A DNA stretch of 64,000 nucleotides from Oscillospiraceae bacterium (lineage in GTDB: Bacteria > Bacillota > Clostridia > Oscillospirales > Oscillospiraceae): positions 1,503 to 65,502 of the forward strand of contig CAJTEA010000002.1 in NCBI GenBank assembly GCA_910575265.1. The letters are read 5' to 3'. This document shows positions 1 through 7,729 of this stretch, one piece after another. The notes beneath the pieces are model-generated. The model was not told where the DNA came from. It made no database searches and saw only the letters and a program-made list of their open reading frames with translations. A program made the position numbers and the translations under genes. Positions within the stretch are counted from its first letter, which is position 1. Every line of letters begins with the position of its first letter.

Positions 1-2
1 TA

Positions 3-20
3 GGCCTTGTTTGAAAAATA
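3..20 (+). repeat. Terminal inverted repeat of the IS5-family element, left copy
   Basis: Reads GGCCTTGTTTGAAAAATA. Its reverse complement at 832-849 differs at one base. These are the transposase binding ends. Confidence 0.88.
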
Positions 21-32
21 GCGAGGAGTAGG

Positions 33-476
33 CTAAATCAACAAAATAGCAATAGAAGCCAAGTAAACGAAGGCAAGAAAAGAAGCATCTAACTTGTCAT
101 ATCTGGTGGCAATTCTGCGAAACCATTTAAGCTTTTGGAAGAAGCATTCAACCAAATGGCGCTCTTTGTATAACCACCAATCTACCGGCCATGGCTCAGA
201 AACATTGCTCTGCGGCGGGATCACATAGCAGGCTCCTTGTTCTGAAATGTAAGTTCGAATATTCTTTGCCCCATAAGCACGATCTGCCAATACATTACTA
301 CCTCTGATCGTGACCTTTTCCAGCAGTTCAACGGCATGGACTGAATCATGGTCATTCCCCGCAGACAGCATAAATTCAACCGGGTTCCCCAGCCCGTCCA
401 CAATTGCGTGCAGCTTTGTATTTAACCCACCTCTGGTTCGCCCAATTGCCTTATTCGCCGTTTTTTCCCCCTCCAT
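33..476 (-). CDS. IS5-family transposase, OrfB (DDE catalytic part)
   Basis: C-terminal 147 residues of a DDE transposase. They carry the second catalytic Asp in the ADRAYG motif and the Glu in VECFFQKLKWFRR, with the Y-(2)-R-(3)-E-(6)-K style signature of the IS4/IS5 superfamily. The first Asp (LDST) lies at the end of OrfA, so neither frame alone is complete. OrfB lies in the +1 frame relative to OrfA and overlaps it by 26 bases across a G5-A6 run (461-471 on the plus strand). Functional enzyme therefore needs ribosomal or transcriptional slippage there. The classical -1 heptamer AAAAAAC is present but would lead into a different frame. Confidence 0.88.
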   Translation of the reverse strand: MEGEKTANKAIGRTRGGLNTKLHAIVDGLGNPVEFMLSAGNDHDSVHAVELLEKVTIRGSNVLADRAYGAKNIRTYISEQGACYVIPPQSNVSEPWPVDWWLYKERHLVECFFQKLKWFRRIATRYDKLDASFLAFVYLASIAILLI

Positions 477-792
477 TGGCGCTTTCGTGAACCTTAACGC
501 AAGTAGAGTCCAAACTCAGATTTTCCATATCCGCATCTTCGGACAAGGCGTGAAATATCGCTTCCAATGTACCATCATCCCGCCATTTGGCAAATCGGGC
601 ATAAACGGACTGCCAGGGGCCATACACCTCCGGCAGTTCCCGCCACTGCGCTCCGCTGCGGGCAATCCATAGCATTCCATTGAGCATTTTTCGGTCATCT
701 TTCCGAGGCCGGCCTCGTTTCCCTGTCTTTGGGGGCGGAAGCACTGCTTTCACTCGTTCCCATTGTCCTTTTGTCAATTCATATCTCTTCAT
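451..792 (-). CDS. IS5-family transposase, OrfA (N-terminal part)
   Basis: 113 residues of the DUF4096-type N-terminal domain (helix-turn-helix DNA-binding part) of IS5/IS427 transposases. It starts MKRYELTKGQWERV and contains the conserved stretch RSGAQWRELPEVYGPW. The first catalytic Asp is near the end, in LSLDSTCVKVHE. The frame closes with TAA at 451 inside OrfB. Together with OrfB it would give a full-length transposase of about 250 residues after a frameshift in the G5-A6 tract. Confidence 0.87.
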   Translation of the reverse strand: MKRYELTKGQWERVKAVLPPPKTGKRGRPRKDDRKMLNGMLWIARSGAQWRELPEVYGPWQSVYARFAKWRDDGTLEAIFHALSEDADMENLSLDSTCVKVHESANGGGKNGE

Positions 793-808
793 TCCTCTAT
801 TTTCGCAC

Positions 809-1048
809 TTACCATCGATTTGTGCAATATTTATTTTTCAAACAAGCCCTAATAGCACACTGCCAATATTTTTGCGACGCATAACTTGCCCATTCGGCGG
901 CACTAAGAATTTCAATTTTTGAGATGTTGTTGTATTCCTGAATATTCATCCATAAGCCTGGGAGTTGTAAAAGTGTCGCAACTAAAACAACCCATTTATG
1001 CCACGGTCGCTTCCAATATATAAATTCAGTGCGTTTTTTATCGAGCAT
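809..1048 (-). pseudogene. Small membrane protein gene truncated by the IS element
   Basis: The frame starts at ATG 1048 behind a good ribosome site (GGGAGG, 8 bases upstream) and encodes a short basic N-terminus followed by one hydrophobic segment (about residues 19-33, WVVLVATLLQLPGLW). Native sequence runs to base 850. The last residues, ending CTNRW, are read from inside the IS. The original C-terminus is lost and the family was not recognised. The strong start signal argues that it was a real gene before the insertion. Confidence 0.55.
832..849 (-). repeat. Terminal inverted repeat of the IS5-family element, right copy
   Basis: On the minus strand it reads GGGCTTGTTTGAAAAATA, matching the left end at 17 of 18 positions, and is flanked by the TA duplication at 850-851. 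Confidence 0.88.
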
Positions 1049-1280
1049 TGAGTTTTCCTCCCATCTGGCCTAGGGATAAGTCCCTATTTGTCGAGTTGTT
1101 TCCATGAAGAGTATAGCATAACAGCGCAATCAAATCAACCAGCCGAAGCGGAAACTTTTTCAGCCTCCTTTGCGGCCCGCTGTGCCCCCTCACCCGGTGC
1201 ATACGAGGCCCGTCCACTGAAAAAAGTAGTGGACGCAACCGCATGGCTGTGGTAGAATGAAGTGAAAGAAGGTGAGAACG

Positions 1281-2234
1281 GTGGACGGGGAAACAACAAT
1301 CGCCCAGGGGTTGCACGTCACTGATGACAGTGCGGGCTATGATGCCGCCTGCAAGCGTGTCCTGTCTGAAAAGGCAATCCTGGCGCGGATTATGAAGTCC
1401 TGCCTGGAAGAATACAAAGAGTGCGATGTCAACGACATTGCCGAAAAGTACATAGAGGGCCACCCCCAGGTGTCCGCCGTCCCGGTGCTGCCGGACGAGG
1501 GCGGTACAGTCATCAATGGCATGGACACCGAGGACAAATCGGTACATGAGGGGACAGTCACCTATGACATTCGCTTCCGGGCCATCGCCCCCGGCTCCGA
1601 GGAACGGATTGCTCTCATCATCAACGTGGAAGCGCAGAACGATTTTTACCCCGGCTATCCACTGATAAAGCGGGGCATATACTATTGTTGCCGGATGATT
1701 TCTTCCCAGTATGGTCGGGAGTTCACTGGCCCCCACTATGAGAAAATCAAGAAGGTTTACTCCATCTGGATTTGTATGAAACCTCCGCAGTATCGGGAGA
1801 ACACCATCACCCGGTATCGGCTGGTGGAGGAACATTTGGTAGGTGAGGGCAAAGAACCCGTCAGGAATTATGATTTGCTGTCCATCATCATGCTGTGCCT
1901 TGGCGGGCCGGATGGGGAAAACTATGACGGCGTACTTCGGATGCTGGATGTGCTTCTCTCCAACGAAACCAGCGAGGCGGAGAAGCGGAAGATTTTGCAG
2001 GACGATTACGACATTCAAATGACGCAGACAATGGAAAGGGAGGTGTCGGTCATGTGCAATCTGAGCAAGGGCGTTAGGGAAAAAGGTCGGGCAGAAGGTC
2101 ACGCAGAGCGAGCGTTGTCCGATCTCCGCAACCTCATGGAAACATTGGGCCTGACGATTGAACAGGCTATGGCGGCGCTGAAAGTCCCAGAGGGTGAACG
2201 GCAGAAGTATATGGATTTGCTGGAACGGCAGTAG
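1281..2234 (+). CDS. Rpn-family PD-(D/E)XK nuclease / putative transposase
   Basis: A 317-residue protein of the Rpn/YhgA-like recombination-promoting nuclease family, usually annotated as PD-(D/E)XK nuclease family transposase. The central region has a predicted beta-strand with an acidic-glutamine signature (IINVEAQNDFYPGYPL), typical of the catalytic core. The C-terminal third is helical and charged (KGVREKGRAEGHAERA), as in family members. The GTG at 1281 is preferred because AGAAGG lies 7 bases upstream; an in-frame GTG at 1272 lies within that ribosome site. These genes are frequent cargo in Clostridia mobile regions. The gene ends against a convergent terminator shared with the recombinase. 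Confidence 0.8.
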   Translation: MDGETTIAQGLHVTDDSAGYDAACKRVLSEKAILARIMKSCLEEYKECDVNDIAEKYIEGHPQVSAVPVLPDEGGTVINGMDTEDKSVHEGTVTYDIRFRAIAPGSEERIALIINVEAQNDFYPGYPLIKRGIYYCCRMISSQYGREFTGPHYEKIKKVYSIWICMKPPQYRENTITRYRLVEEHLVGEGKEPVRNYDLLSIIMLCLGGPDGENYDGVLRMLDVLLSNETSEAEKRKILQDDYDIQMTQTMEREVSVMCNLSKGVREKGRAEGHAERALSDLRNLMETLGLTIEQAMAALKVPEGERQKYMDLLERQ

Positions 2235-2238
2235 CAAT

Positions 2239-2275
2239 GAAAACGCCACGGACTATTATTGTCCCTGGCGTTTTC
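2239..2275. terminator. Bidirectional intrinsic terminator between convergent genes
   Basis: Stem GAAAACGCC / GGCGTTTTC with an inner GGAC / GTCC extension. A run of T follows on the plus strand and A-rich sequence precedes it, so it can serve both the Rpn gene and the recombinase gene (stop at 2288). Confidence 0.75.
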
Positions 2276-2287
2276 TCTGCATCTGCG

Positions 2288-4654
2288 TTAGCTGGCTTGG
2301 GCGGCTTCGGCCTCGGCCTGCTTCTTCCTGTGGTAGTTCTCCCGCCTTACGGCAAGGAAACGCTCATACCGGGCCTGGGCTTCGGGATCTCCGGCGGCGG
2401 CGTCCGCATACATCTTCTGGCGGGACTTCTTCACCGCTTCGGATTGCTGCGTTCTCTGCTGTGCCAACTCCGCCGCCGCTTCCGGGTCGGTTTCGGCGCG
2501 GGCTTTCAAATCCTGCAAGGCCGCCTTTTTCCGATTACGATGGGCTTCCAGCCGTTCCACTTCTTCCGGGGTGAGGGGCAATCCCGCCTCGGCGCATTCG
2601 GCAAGTTCTTGCAGTGTCCGCTGCTGGGGCTTCGGGGGCTGTGCGGCTTTCTGCTTCTCCCTGCACCGCTTCACCGCCTCGGCCTTTCTCTGCTTGTATG
2701 CGGCAAGCCGCTCCGTTTCCTCCGAGGTGAGGTCGGCTCCGGCCCTGTCCAGCTTGGCAAGTTCCTCCAATGACCGCTTGCAGGGCTTCTCCGGCTGGCT
2801 GGCCTTTTTCTTATCACGCTGTTTCTTCTGATAGGCCCGGTTGCGCTCTAACCGCCGTTCTTCCTTCGCCTGTTCCTCCGGGGTCAACAGGCCCGCCCGC
2901 TTCCTGGCGGTAAACTCTCGGCGCTCCTGTTTGTACCTCTCATACCGGGCCTGGGCAAGTGCCTGGGAGCGTTTCTCTTTCTCGGCCTGTTCCTCCTGCT
3001 GGCGGCGTTTTTCCTCCTGCTCCATGGGGGTCACAATGTCGGCGGGAACCTCAAACGCGCCGATAAAATTGAAGTAAAAATCCAACCGCTGGCGGCGCTG
3101 TTTCCCTCGGCCCTCACCCTCGTGGACAACGATTCTCTCGATAAATTCATTGAGCATGGGCGTGGTCAGTTCTGAAAAATCCGTGTACCGCTTGGCAAGG
3201 TCGATAAACTCCGCCATTCTCACCCGGTCGGCGTTCCAGTTGTCAATCATCTTCTGCCACTCCGTCATGGAGGCTTCCAGTGCGGCCTGTTCCTCGTCAT
3301 ACGCGGCAAGGAGGCGGCTAAAGTGCTTGTCCGGCAGCTTGCCTGTGGCGTTTGCCTCGTACAGCTTCTTCACCAGTCCGTCCAGTTCGGTGTGGCGCTT
3401 CTTCGCCTGGGCAATCTGTTTCCGGCAGTCCTTGACCGCTTCCTCCTGACGCAGACTGGACGCCTCCCGGACACGCTGAACAAACTCCTGCTCGTTGTTG
3501 CGGACATACCAGCTTATCCGCTGAATGGCAGAGAGGATCGCCGCCTCCAGCTTTTGCGTCGCAACATAGTGAATGGTACAGTCCTCCATAGGCGTCCGGT
3601 ATCTGGAACAGGTAAAAGCATCGTCAATGTACTTGCCTTGAACAAGGCTGTTGTGGTGGGTCAGTTTCGCACCGCAGTCGGCGCAGTAGAGCAATCCAGT
3701 CAGGCGGTTAGGGCCGCTGCTCCGCTTGGGTGTCCGGCGCATGGTTTCCCGCAAACGCTGAACATTGTGCCACGTTTCCTCGTCAATGATGGCGGGGACG
3801 GCTCCCTCGAATACAAATTGTTCCTCCGGTGCTGTCCTGCGGGTGCTTTTGGTCTTGTAGTTCTCGCAGACGGTTTTGCCCAGCACCTTGCGCCCCAGGT
3901 ACTCCGGCCTTTTGAGGATATAACCCAGGGTGGTAGCAGACCAGGCGTAGGGGTCACGGTAGCTGCTGGTGCGGACAGAACAGCCGATGCGCTTCCAGTG
4001 TTCGGAGGGGATGGGGATTTGCTCGGCCCGCAGTGTCCGGGCGATGCCGTTGATGCTCTGGCCGTCCATGACCATCTGGAAGATGCGGCGCACAACGGCG
4101 GCAGCTTCCTCGTCAACTACCCACTCACCCTTGTCCTCCTTGGAGGCGAGATAGCCATAGGGGACAGCCCCCGAACAGCGCAAGCCCTTTTCCATTCTGG
4201 ACTTGAAAACGCTTTTGATTTTGCGGCTGGTGTCGGCAACGTACCACTCATTTATCACGTCCCGGAAGATGGACATAATATCAAATCCGTTGGCGGTGTC
4301 CAGGTTGTCATTGGCGGCAATGAAGCGGACATTGTACTCGTCAAAGGTGCGCTTGAGCAAGCCGACCTCCACCACGTCACGGCCTATTCTGCTCTGGTCT
4401 TTGACAATGACGGTAGCCACATTCCCGGCAAGTATCTCGTCCACCATAGCGTCCAGTCCGGGCCGCTTGAAGGTCGTTCCCCGCACTCCGTCATCGGTGT
4501 AGTGGCGGATGTTAGTGAAGCCATTTTTTCGGGCGTAGTCCTCCAGGACGCGTTTTTGATTTTCAACGGACACGCTCTCATCTGACCGCCCATCGTCGTG
4601 GGATAACCTCTCGTACAATGCTGTGATTTTGCCCTTTTGCTCCTGTTTCCTCAT
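2288..4654 (-). CDS. Large serine recombinase with long charged C-terminal tail
   Basis: 788-residue large serine recombinase (TnpX/TndX-like integrase of transposons and conjugative elements). Residues 10-160 are the resolvase catalytic domain with nucleophile Ser18 in YERLSHDD and the conserved Arg in QSRIGRDV. This is followed by the recombinase domain, a zinc ribbon (LLYCADCGAKLTHH, later TCSRYRTPMEDC), a coiled coil and a DUF4368-like domain. Unusually, about 220 extra residues follow: a Lys/Arg/Glu/Gln-rich tail with about three imperfect repeats of some 47 residues built around LTPEE, ERL and R.RK.A. An AGGAGG site precedes the ATG at 4654. The gene interrupts the coupling-protein gene at 4700. 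Confidence 0.9.
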   Translation of the reverse strand: MRKQEQKGKITALYERLSHDDGRSDESVSVENQKRVLEDYARKNGFTNIRHYTDDGVRGTTFKRPGLDAMVDEILAGNVATVIVKDQSRIGRDVVEVGLLKRTFDEYNVRFIAANDNLDTANGFDIMSIFRDVINEWYVADTSRKIKSVFKSRMEKGLRCSGAVPYGYLASKEDKGEWVVDEEAAAVVRRIFQMVMDGQSINGIARTLRAEQIPIPSEHWKRIGCSVRTSSYRDPYAWSATTLGYILKRPEYLGRKVLGKTVCENYKTKSTRRTAPEEQFVFEGAVPAIIDEETWHNVQRLRETMRRTPKRSSGPNRLTGLLYCADCGAKLTHHNSLVQGKYIDDAFTCSRYRTPMEDCTIHYVATQKLEAAILSAIQRISWYVRNNEQEFVQRVREASSLRQEEAVKDCRKQIAQAKKRHTELDGLVKKLYEANATGKLPDKHFSRLLAAYDEEQAALEASMTEWQKMIDNWNADRVRMAEFIDLAKRYTDFSELTTPMLNEFIERIVVHEGEGRGKQRRQRLDFYFNFIGAFEVPADIVTPMEQEEKRRQQEEQAEKEKRSQALAQARYERYKQERREFTARKRAGLLTPEEQAKEERRLERNRAYQKKQRDKKKASQPEKPCKRSLEELAKLDRAGADLTSEETERLAAYKQRKAEAVKRCREKQKAAQPPKPQQRTLQELAECAEAGLPLTPEEVERLEAHRNRKKAALQDLKARAETDPEAAAELAQQRTQQSEAVKKSRQKMYADAAAGDPEAQARYERFLAVRRENYHRKKQAEAEAAQAS

Positions 4655-4699
4655 GTGTGTAACCTCCTGTTTTGTATTTTCACGACCTTTCTATCCTTA

Positions 4700-5233
4700 T
4701 TATAGTGACCCTTTCGGGTCTGTGACAACATAGCTGCTGTGCATTTGCATAAGCGACGGTTTGACGAAAAACCTTGTCTTGCCGCTGCCGGAACCGCCGA
4801 TCACCAGCACATTCTTGTTCCGGGCGGTCTTGGGGTCTTTGGGCCTGCCGTTCATCGTCAGCCGTTCGGTCTGCGTGAGCAGGATGTTGCTTTCAAATAC
4901 GGGGTCGATGTAGGGCGCTATGTCCTTGGCGTTTCCAAATCGGGCGCTGCCGTACTCCATGCCGTGGCGGTATTTCTTGGCGTTTTTGCCCTTCATGTAG
5001 ACCGCCAGCCGCACCAGGGCCGCGCCCACCACGCCGATGCACAGGTCAAAGGGGTGGAAGCTGGGCAGGCCGTTGGCGAACGCCGCCGCCAGGCTGTCCA
5101 TGAAGTGGAGCATCTTTTGTGAGGCGTCTGCCCCCGCCGCCAGCCGCCATGCCTCGCCCATCTTGCCGAACAGCCACACGAACAGCAGATAGGGCAGGTT
5201 GGTGATTATCAGCTTTTTCAGGTCAGGCTTCAC
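4700..5233 (-). pseudogene. VirD4/TraG-type coupling protein, 5' fragment
   Basis: N-terminal 177 residues of a type IV coupling protein that would normally be roughly 600 residues and would couple relaxosome DNA to the conjugation pore. Two hydrophobic segments near the N-terminus are followed by GMEYGSARFG and the Walker A loop GGSGSGKT (about residue 146). The frame stops right after the conserved VTDPKG motif, where the neighbouring serine-recombinase element begins. The Walker B part is absent from the window, so the remainder was lost or lies left of base 1. The start overlaps the end of pcfB by 4 bases (ATGA), the usual order in these elements. Confidence 0.85.
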
Positions 5234-5700
5234 AGTTCAATCCCCCTTTCCCTGATTTTCTCCTTGGCCCGCTGGACATTCCGGCCAGCCGCTTCCCGCA
5301 AGACAGACAGCGCCTTGCGGATGGAGGGCTTGGCCTCCTGCGACAGCTTCTTGGCGGTGAACTCCTTGAAAGCCTGTTCCAGATTGTCCGCGTCCCGGCT
5401 CTTGAAAATGACGATGTAGTGGGGCGGCTGGGTGGTCTTGTCCTTTCGCAAGGTGAAGTCCACGCCGTATTTCTTGGCGCAGGGCTTGAAAGCGGCGATA
5501 TTGGCGTCCGTGATCTCAATGTTGGACAGCGCCGCCCCGTGCTGCTTCAACTGCTTTAGGCTCTGCTGGCCGTGGTGGAGCTTGGGGCCGTGCTTCCGGG
5601 CCTCCAAATACTTTTTCAAGGCCATTTGCAGCACTTGGGCCGTCAGTTTCCCGGTTTTCATAGACAATGCGATAGTTTTTTGAGTGACTTCCTCCTGCAA
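5230..5700 (-). CDS. PcfB-like conjugation protein (DUF3801)
   Basis: 156-residue protein of the PcfB/DUF3801 family, an accessory conjugation factor encoded directly before the VirD4-like coupling protein in Firmicutes integrative and conjugative elements. Family hallmarks are the N-terminal stretch TIALSMKTGKLTAQVL, the block IEITDANIAAFKPCAKKYGVDF, and the basic C-terminal helix. PcfB of pCF10-type systems is thought to link the relaxase complex to the coupling protein. It overlaps the coupling-protein start by 4 bases, implying translational coupling. It appears intact, although the next gene in the operon is broken. Confidence 0.85.
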   Translation of the reverse strand: MQEEVTQKTIALSMKTGKLTAQVLQMALKKYLEARKHGPKLHHGQQSLKQLKQHGAALSNIEITDANIAAFKPCAKKYGVDFTLRKDKTTQPPHYIVIFKSRDADNLEQAFKEFTAKKLSQEAKPSIRKALSVLREAAGRNVQRAKEKIRERGIEL

Positions 5701-5775
5701 GCGTCATACCTCCTTTGCCAGAAGTCGGAAAGGGCGGCTACGGTGGAACCACCAGCCGCCGCAGATAGATACGCC

Positions 5776-5988
5776 TCAAATCCTCACCCGCAGGCCGTTC
5801 AGGTCGTCGGCCTGGATGCCCACCAAATACCAGTCGGCGGCGTACTCAATCCGGGTGGGCCTCCACCTGCCGCCCACCAATACGTCGAAGCACTGTCCAC
5901 ACTGCAAGCCGCCGTAGTAGTCGGCCAGGTCAAAGCGGATGTCGTAGCGATCTGTCCGCTCATCGAAGATCAATGCGCCCTGTTTCAT
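5776..5988 (-). CDS. DUF5348 small protein of conjugative elements
   Basis: 70-residue acidic protein with the DUF5348 pattern (RYDIRFDLADYYGGLQCGQCFDVL, then RWRPTRIEY). Function is unknown. It is found almost only between the replication initiator and pcfB of Clostridia conjugative elements, as here. Possible translational start at 5988 with a purine-rich stretch upstream. Confidence 0.75.
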   Translation of the reverse strand: MKQGALIFDERTDRYDIRFDLADYYGGLQCGQCFDVLVGGRWRPTRIEYAADWYLVGIQADDLNGLRVRI

Positions 5989-6009
5989 AGTCGGGGCCTC
6001 CTTGTCAGA

Positions 6010-6888
6010 TTAGATTTTTCCCTCCGCCATATCGTGGGCGACGAGGGCGGTATAGTAGCTTCCCATGGTGCTGGGGGCGTTGAACAGCACCGCCAGCAGG
6101 TATTTCTTGATGTTGCGGATTTTCGTGGTGTTCTCCCGCATACAGTCCATGACGAACTCAATGTGGCCGCTGTTGAGTTTCAGCAGCTTGGCCTTTACCA
6201 GCTCGGCGGGGTAGTCATCACCGGCCACCCGGATAGACTTGCGGGCCGTGCAGACGGTTTCCACCAACAATTCCACGATGCCGTCCAATTCCTCCGGGTC
6301 GATTTTGGAGTGGTGCAGGAGATGGTCGTACTCGATATTCTCCTTGATGATGTCCCGATAAATCTCAACGGCGCTCTGTGTAGCCGCTTCCGTTCCGTTC
6401 CTTTCCGGCGGCGAAGCCGCAACAGCCCCAGCGGGAGGGGGCGAAAGGGAGGGAAGGGAATGGGTAATTGATGGGTCAGTAATAGCTTGGTCTTTAGTTA
6501 CTCTATCTTTATTTATTTGCGTTGGATTTTCCGACGGCGGTTTTTCCGTTGTCGGGTTTTCCGACGACGGTTTATCCAACGACGGCGGCAAAGAAATGGG
6601 CTGTTCGTGGATGATGTACTCGTTGCTGCTGAACTTGCCGCCCTCGTCCGTGGTCTGGTGGCGCTCGATGTACCCGGCCCGCTCCAATTCGTTGACGGCG
6701 GAACGAATAGCGTCCTTGCTCTCCCGGTTGATATAGCACAGGCCGGACAAGGTATAATCCCAATCTTCCGGGAGTGACAAAATCTGCGACAGCAGGCCCT
6801 TGGCTTTCAGGGACAGGGACTTGTCCCGCAGGTGATGGTTCGACATCACCGTGTACCCCTTGTTCCTCTCCACGCGGAATACTGGCAT
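6010..6888 (-). CDS. Replication initiator-like helix-turn-helix protein (RepA N-terminal type, DUF6017)
   Basis: 292-residue protein. The N-terminal 100 residues form the winged helix-turn-helix found in RepA_N/DnaD-like initiators of Firmicutes plasmids and conjugative elements (MPVFRVERNKGYTVMSNHHL, then LSLKAKGLLSQILSLPEDWD). A Pro/Ser/Thr-rich linker (about residues 105-160) follows. The C-terminal part resembles DUF6017 (HSKIDPEELDGIVELLVETV; NIKKYLLAVLFNAP). It probably binds an origin in the element. An upstream in-frame ATG (6918) exists, but AAGGAG sits 9 bases before the ATG at 6888, which matches family members. Confidence 0.85.
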   Translation of the reverse strand: MPVFRVERNKGYTVMSNHHLRDKSLSLKAKGLLSQILSLPEDWDYTLSGLCYINRESKDAIRSAVNELERAGYIERHQTTDEGGKFSSNEYIIHEQPISLPPSLDKPSSENPTTEKPPSENPTQINKDRVTKDQAITDPSITHSLPSLSPPPAGAVAASPPERNGTEAATQSAVEIYRDIIKENIEYDHLLHHSKIDPEELDGIVELLVETVCTARKSIRVAGDDYPAELVKAKLLKLNSGHIEFVMDCMRENTTKIRNIKKYLLAVLFNAPSTMGSYYTALVAHDMAEGKI

Positions 6889-6969
6889 GGTTCTCTGCTC
6901 CTTTCGGTGTCTGGACATGAAAAAACGCCGCAGATTTTGGAAACCTACGGCGCAGAAAATCCCCCACTT

Positions 6970-7014
6970 AAAAACGCCATATCAAGGCTTGTCCAACCTT
7001 GCTACGGCGTTTTT
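6970..7014. terminator. Strong inverted repeat near the right end of the conjugative element
   Basis: AAAAACGCC at 6970-6978 pairs with GGCGTTTTT at 7006-7014, with an inner CAAGG / CCTTG stem. It resembles an intrinsic terminator on either strand and lies upstream of the initiator gene, about 80 bases before the junction with the collagen-like fragment. It could insulate the element from neighbouring transcription. Confidence 0.6.
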
Positions 7015-7086
7015 GGTGTAATTATAGGGGCTGTTTAATTGTCTTTAAGATGTGTGAAATTCGCATGATTTCAGGGATTACCCTTG

Positions 7087-7103
7087 TTGTGCATATATTG
7101 ACG
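7087..7103 (+). other. Candidate right end (attachment half-site) of the integrated element
   Basis: The 17 bases TTGTGCATATATTGACG match 13 of 17 positions of TTGCGCATAAACCGACG at 18733-18749, the right end of the recombinase-only element. In both places the GACG is the first base group of a Gly-X-Y coding frame. This suggests that a related recombinase placed both elements in collagen-like genes. The left end of this element would lie outside the window. Confidence 0.45.
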
Positions 7104-7729
7104 GCTCTACTGGCGCCACCGGCGCCGCCGGCGCTCAGGGCCCCACCGGTCCTGCCGGCGCTACTGGCGCCACAGGCGCCACCGGCGCTCAGGGTCCCGC
7201 CGGTCCCATTGGTCCTACCGGTCCCACCGGCGCTACGGGTGCCACCGGCGCCACCGGCGCTCAGGGTCCCGCCGGTCCCATTGGTCCTACCGGTCCCACC
7301 GGCGCTACGGGTGCCACCGGCGCCCAGGGCCCCACCGGCCCTGCCGGCGCTACTGGCGCCACCGGCGCCACCGGCGCTCAGGGTCCCGCCGGTCCCATTG
7401 GTCCTACCGGTCCCACCGGCGCTACGGGTGCCACCGGCGCCGCCGGCACCCAGGGCCCCACCGGCCCTGCCGGCGCTACTGGCGCCACCGGCGCTCAGGG
7501 TCCCGCCGGTCCCATTGGTCCTACCGGTCCCACCGGCGCTACGGGTGCCACCGGCGCCGCCGGCGCTCAGGGCCCCACCGGCCCTGCCGGCGCTACTGGC
7601 GCCACCGGCGCCACCGGCGCTCAGGGACCCGCTGGTCCTGTTGGCCCCACCGATCCTGTACTATATGCGCAACCCGGCCCTGCTGGGCCGGGTTACTTTG
7701 CGTCCGCCGGTCTGTCGTACCGGCTGTAA
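7100..7729 (+). pseudogene. Collagen-like (Gly-X-Y) repeat protein fragment lacking its start
   Basis: From 7103 to 7651 the frame reads uninterrupted Gly-X-Y triplets ([23 protein letters not shown] type, Thr/Ala/Pro-rich, as in BclA-like spore-surface proteins). No ATG, GTG or TTG precedes the repeats in this frame; the frame is closed by TGA at 7055. The head was therefore removed when the element to the left integrated. The tail after 7651 ([11 protein letters not shown], stop at 7727) lacks the usual C-terminal domain and runs into the LysR gene's end, so the 3' end seems lost too. Repeat blocks recur at 72, 117, 117 and 126 bases, all multiples of nine. Confidence 0.8.
7187..7650 (+). 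repeat. Higher-order tandem repeats in the collagen-like region
   Basis: A block beginning GCTCAGGG starts at 7187, 7259, 7376, 7493 and 7619 and is nearly identical over about 65 bases in the first four copies. Spacing is always a multiple of 9 bases, keeping the triplet frame, which points to copy-number change by slippage or recombination. Confidence 0.8.

Larger units (their letters stand above)
3..849 (-). mobile_element. IS5-family insertion sequence (IS427-like)
   Basis: An 847 bp element bounded by 18 bp terminal inverted repeats (3-20 and 832-849, one mismatch) that begin GGCCTTGTTTG and end CAAACAAGCCC. A TA dinucleotide lies on each side (1-2 and 850-851), consistent with the 2 bp target duplication of the IS427 group. 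It holds two overlapping transposase frames on the minus strand, the usual layout of this group. The right end interrupts a small membrane-protein gene (809-1048). The repeats are nearly perfect, so insertion is probably recent. Confidence 0.9.

Noticed and set aside
7671-7694. 10 bp perfect stem as LysR terminator
   Set aside because: It overlaps the stop codon and lacks a T run on the minus strand, so it is only mentioned with the gene.
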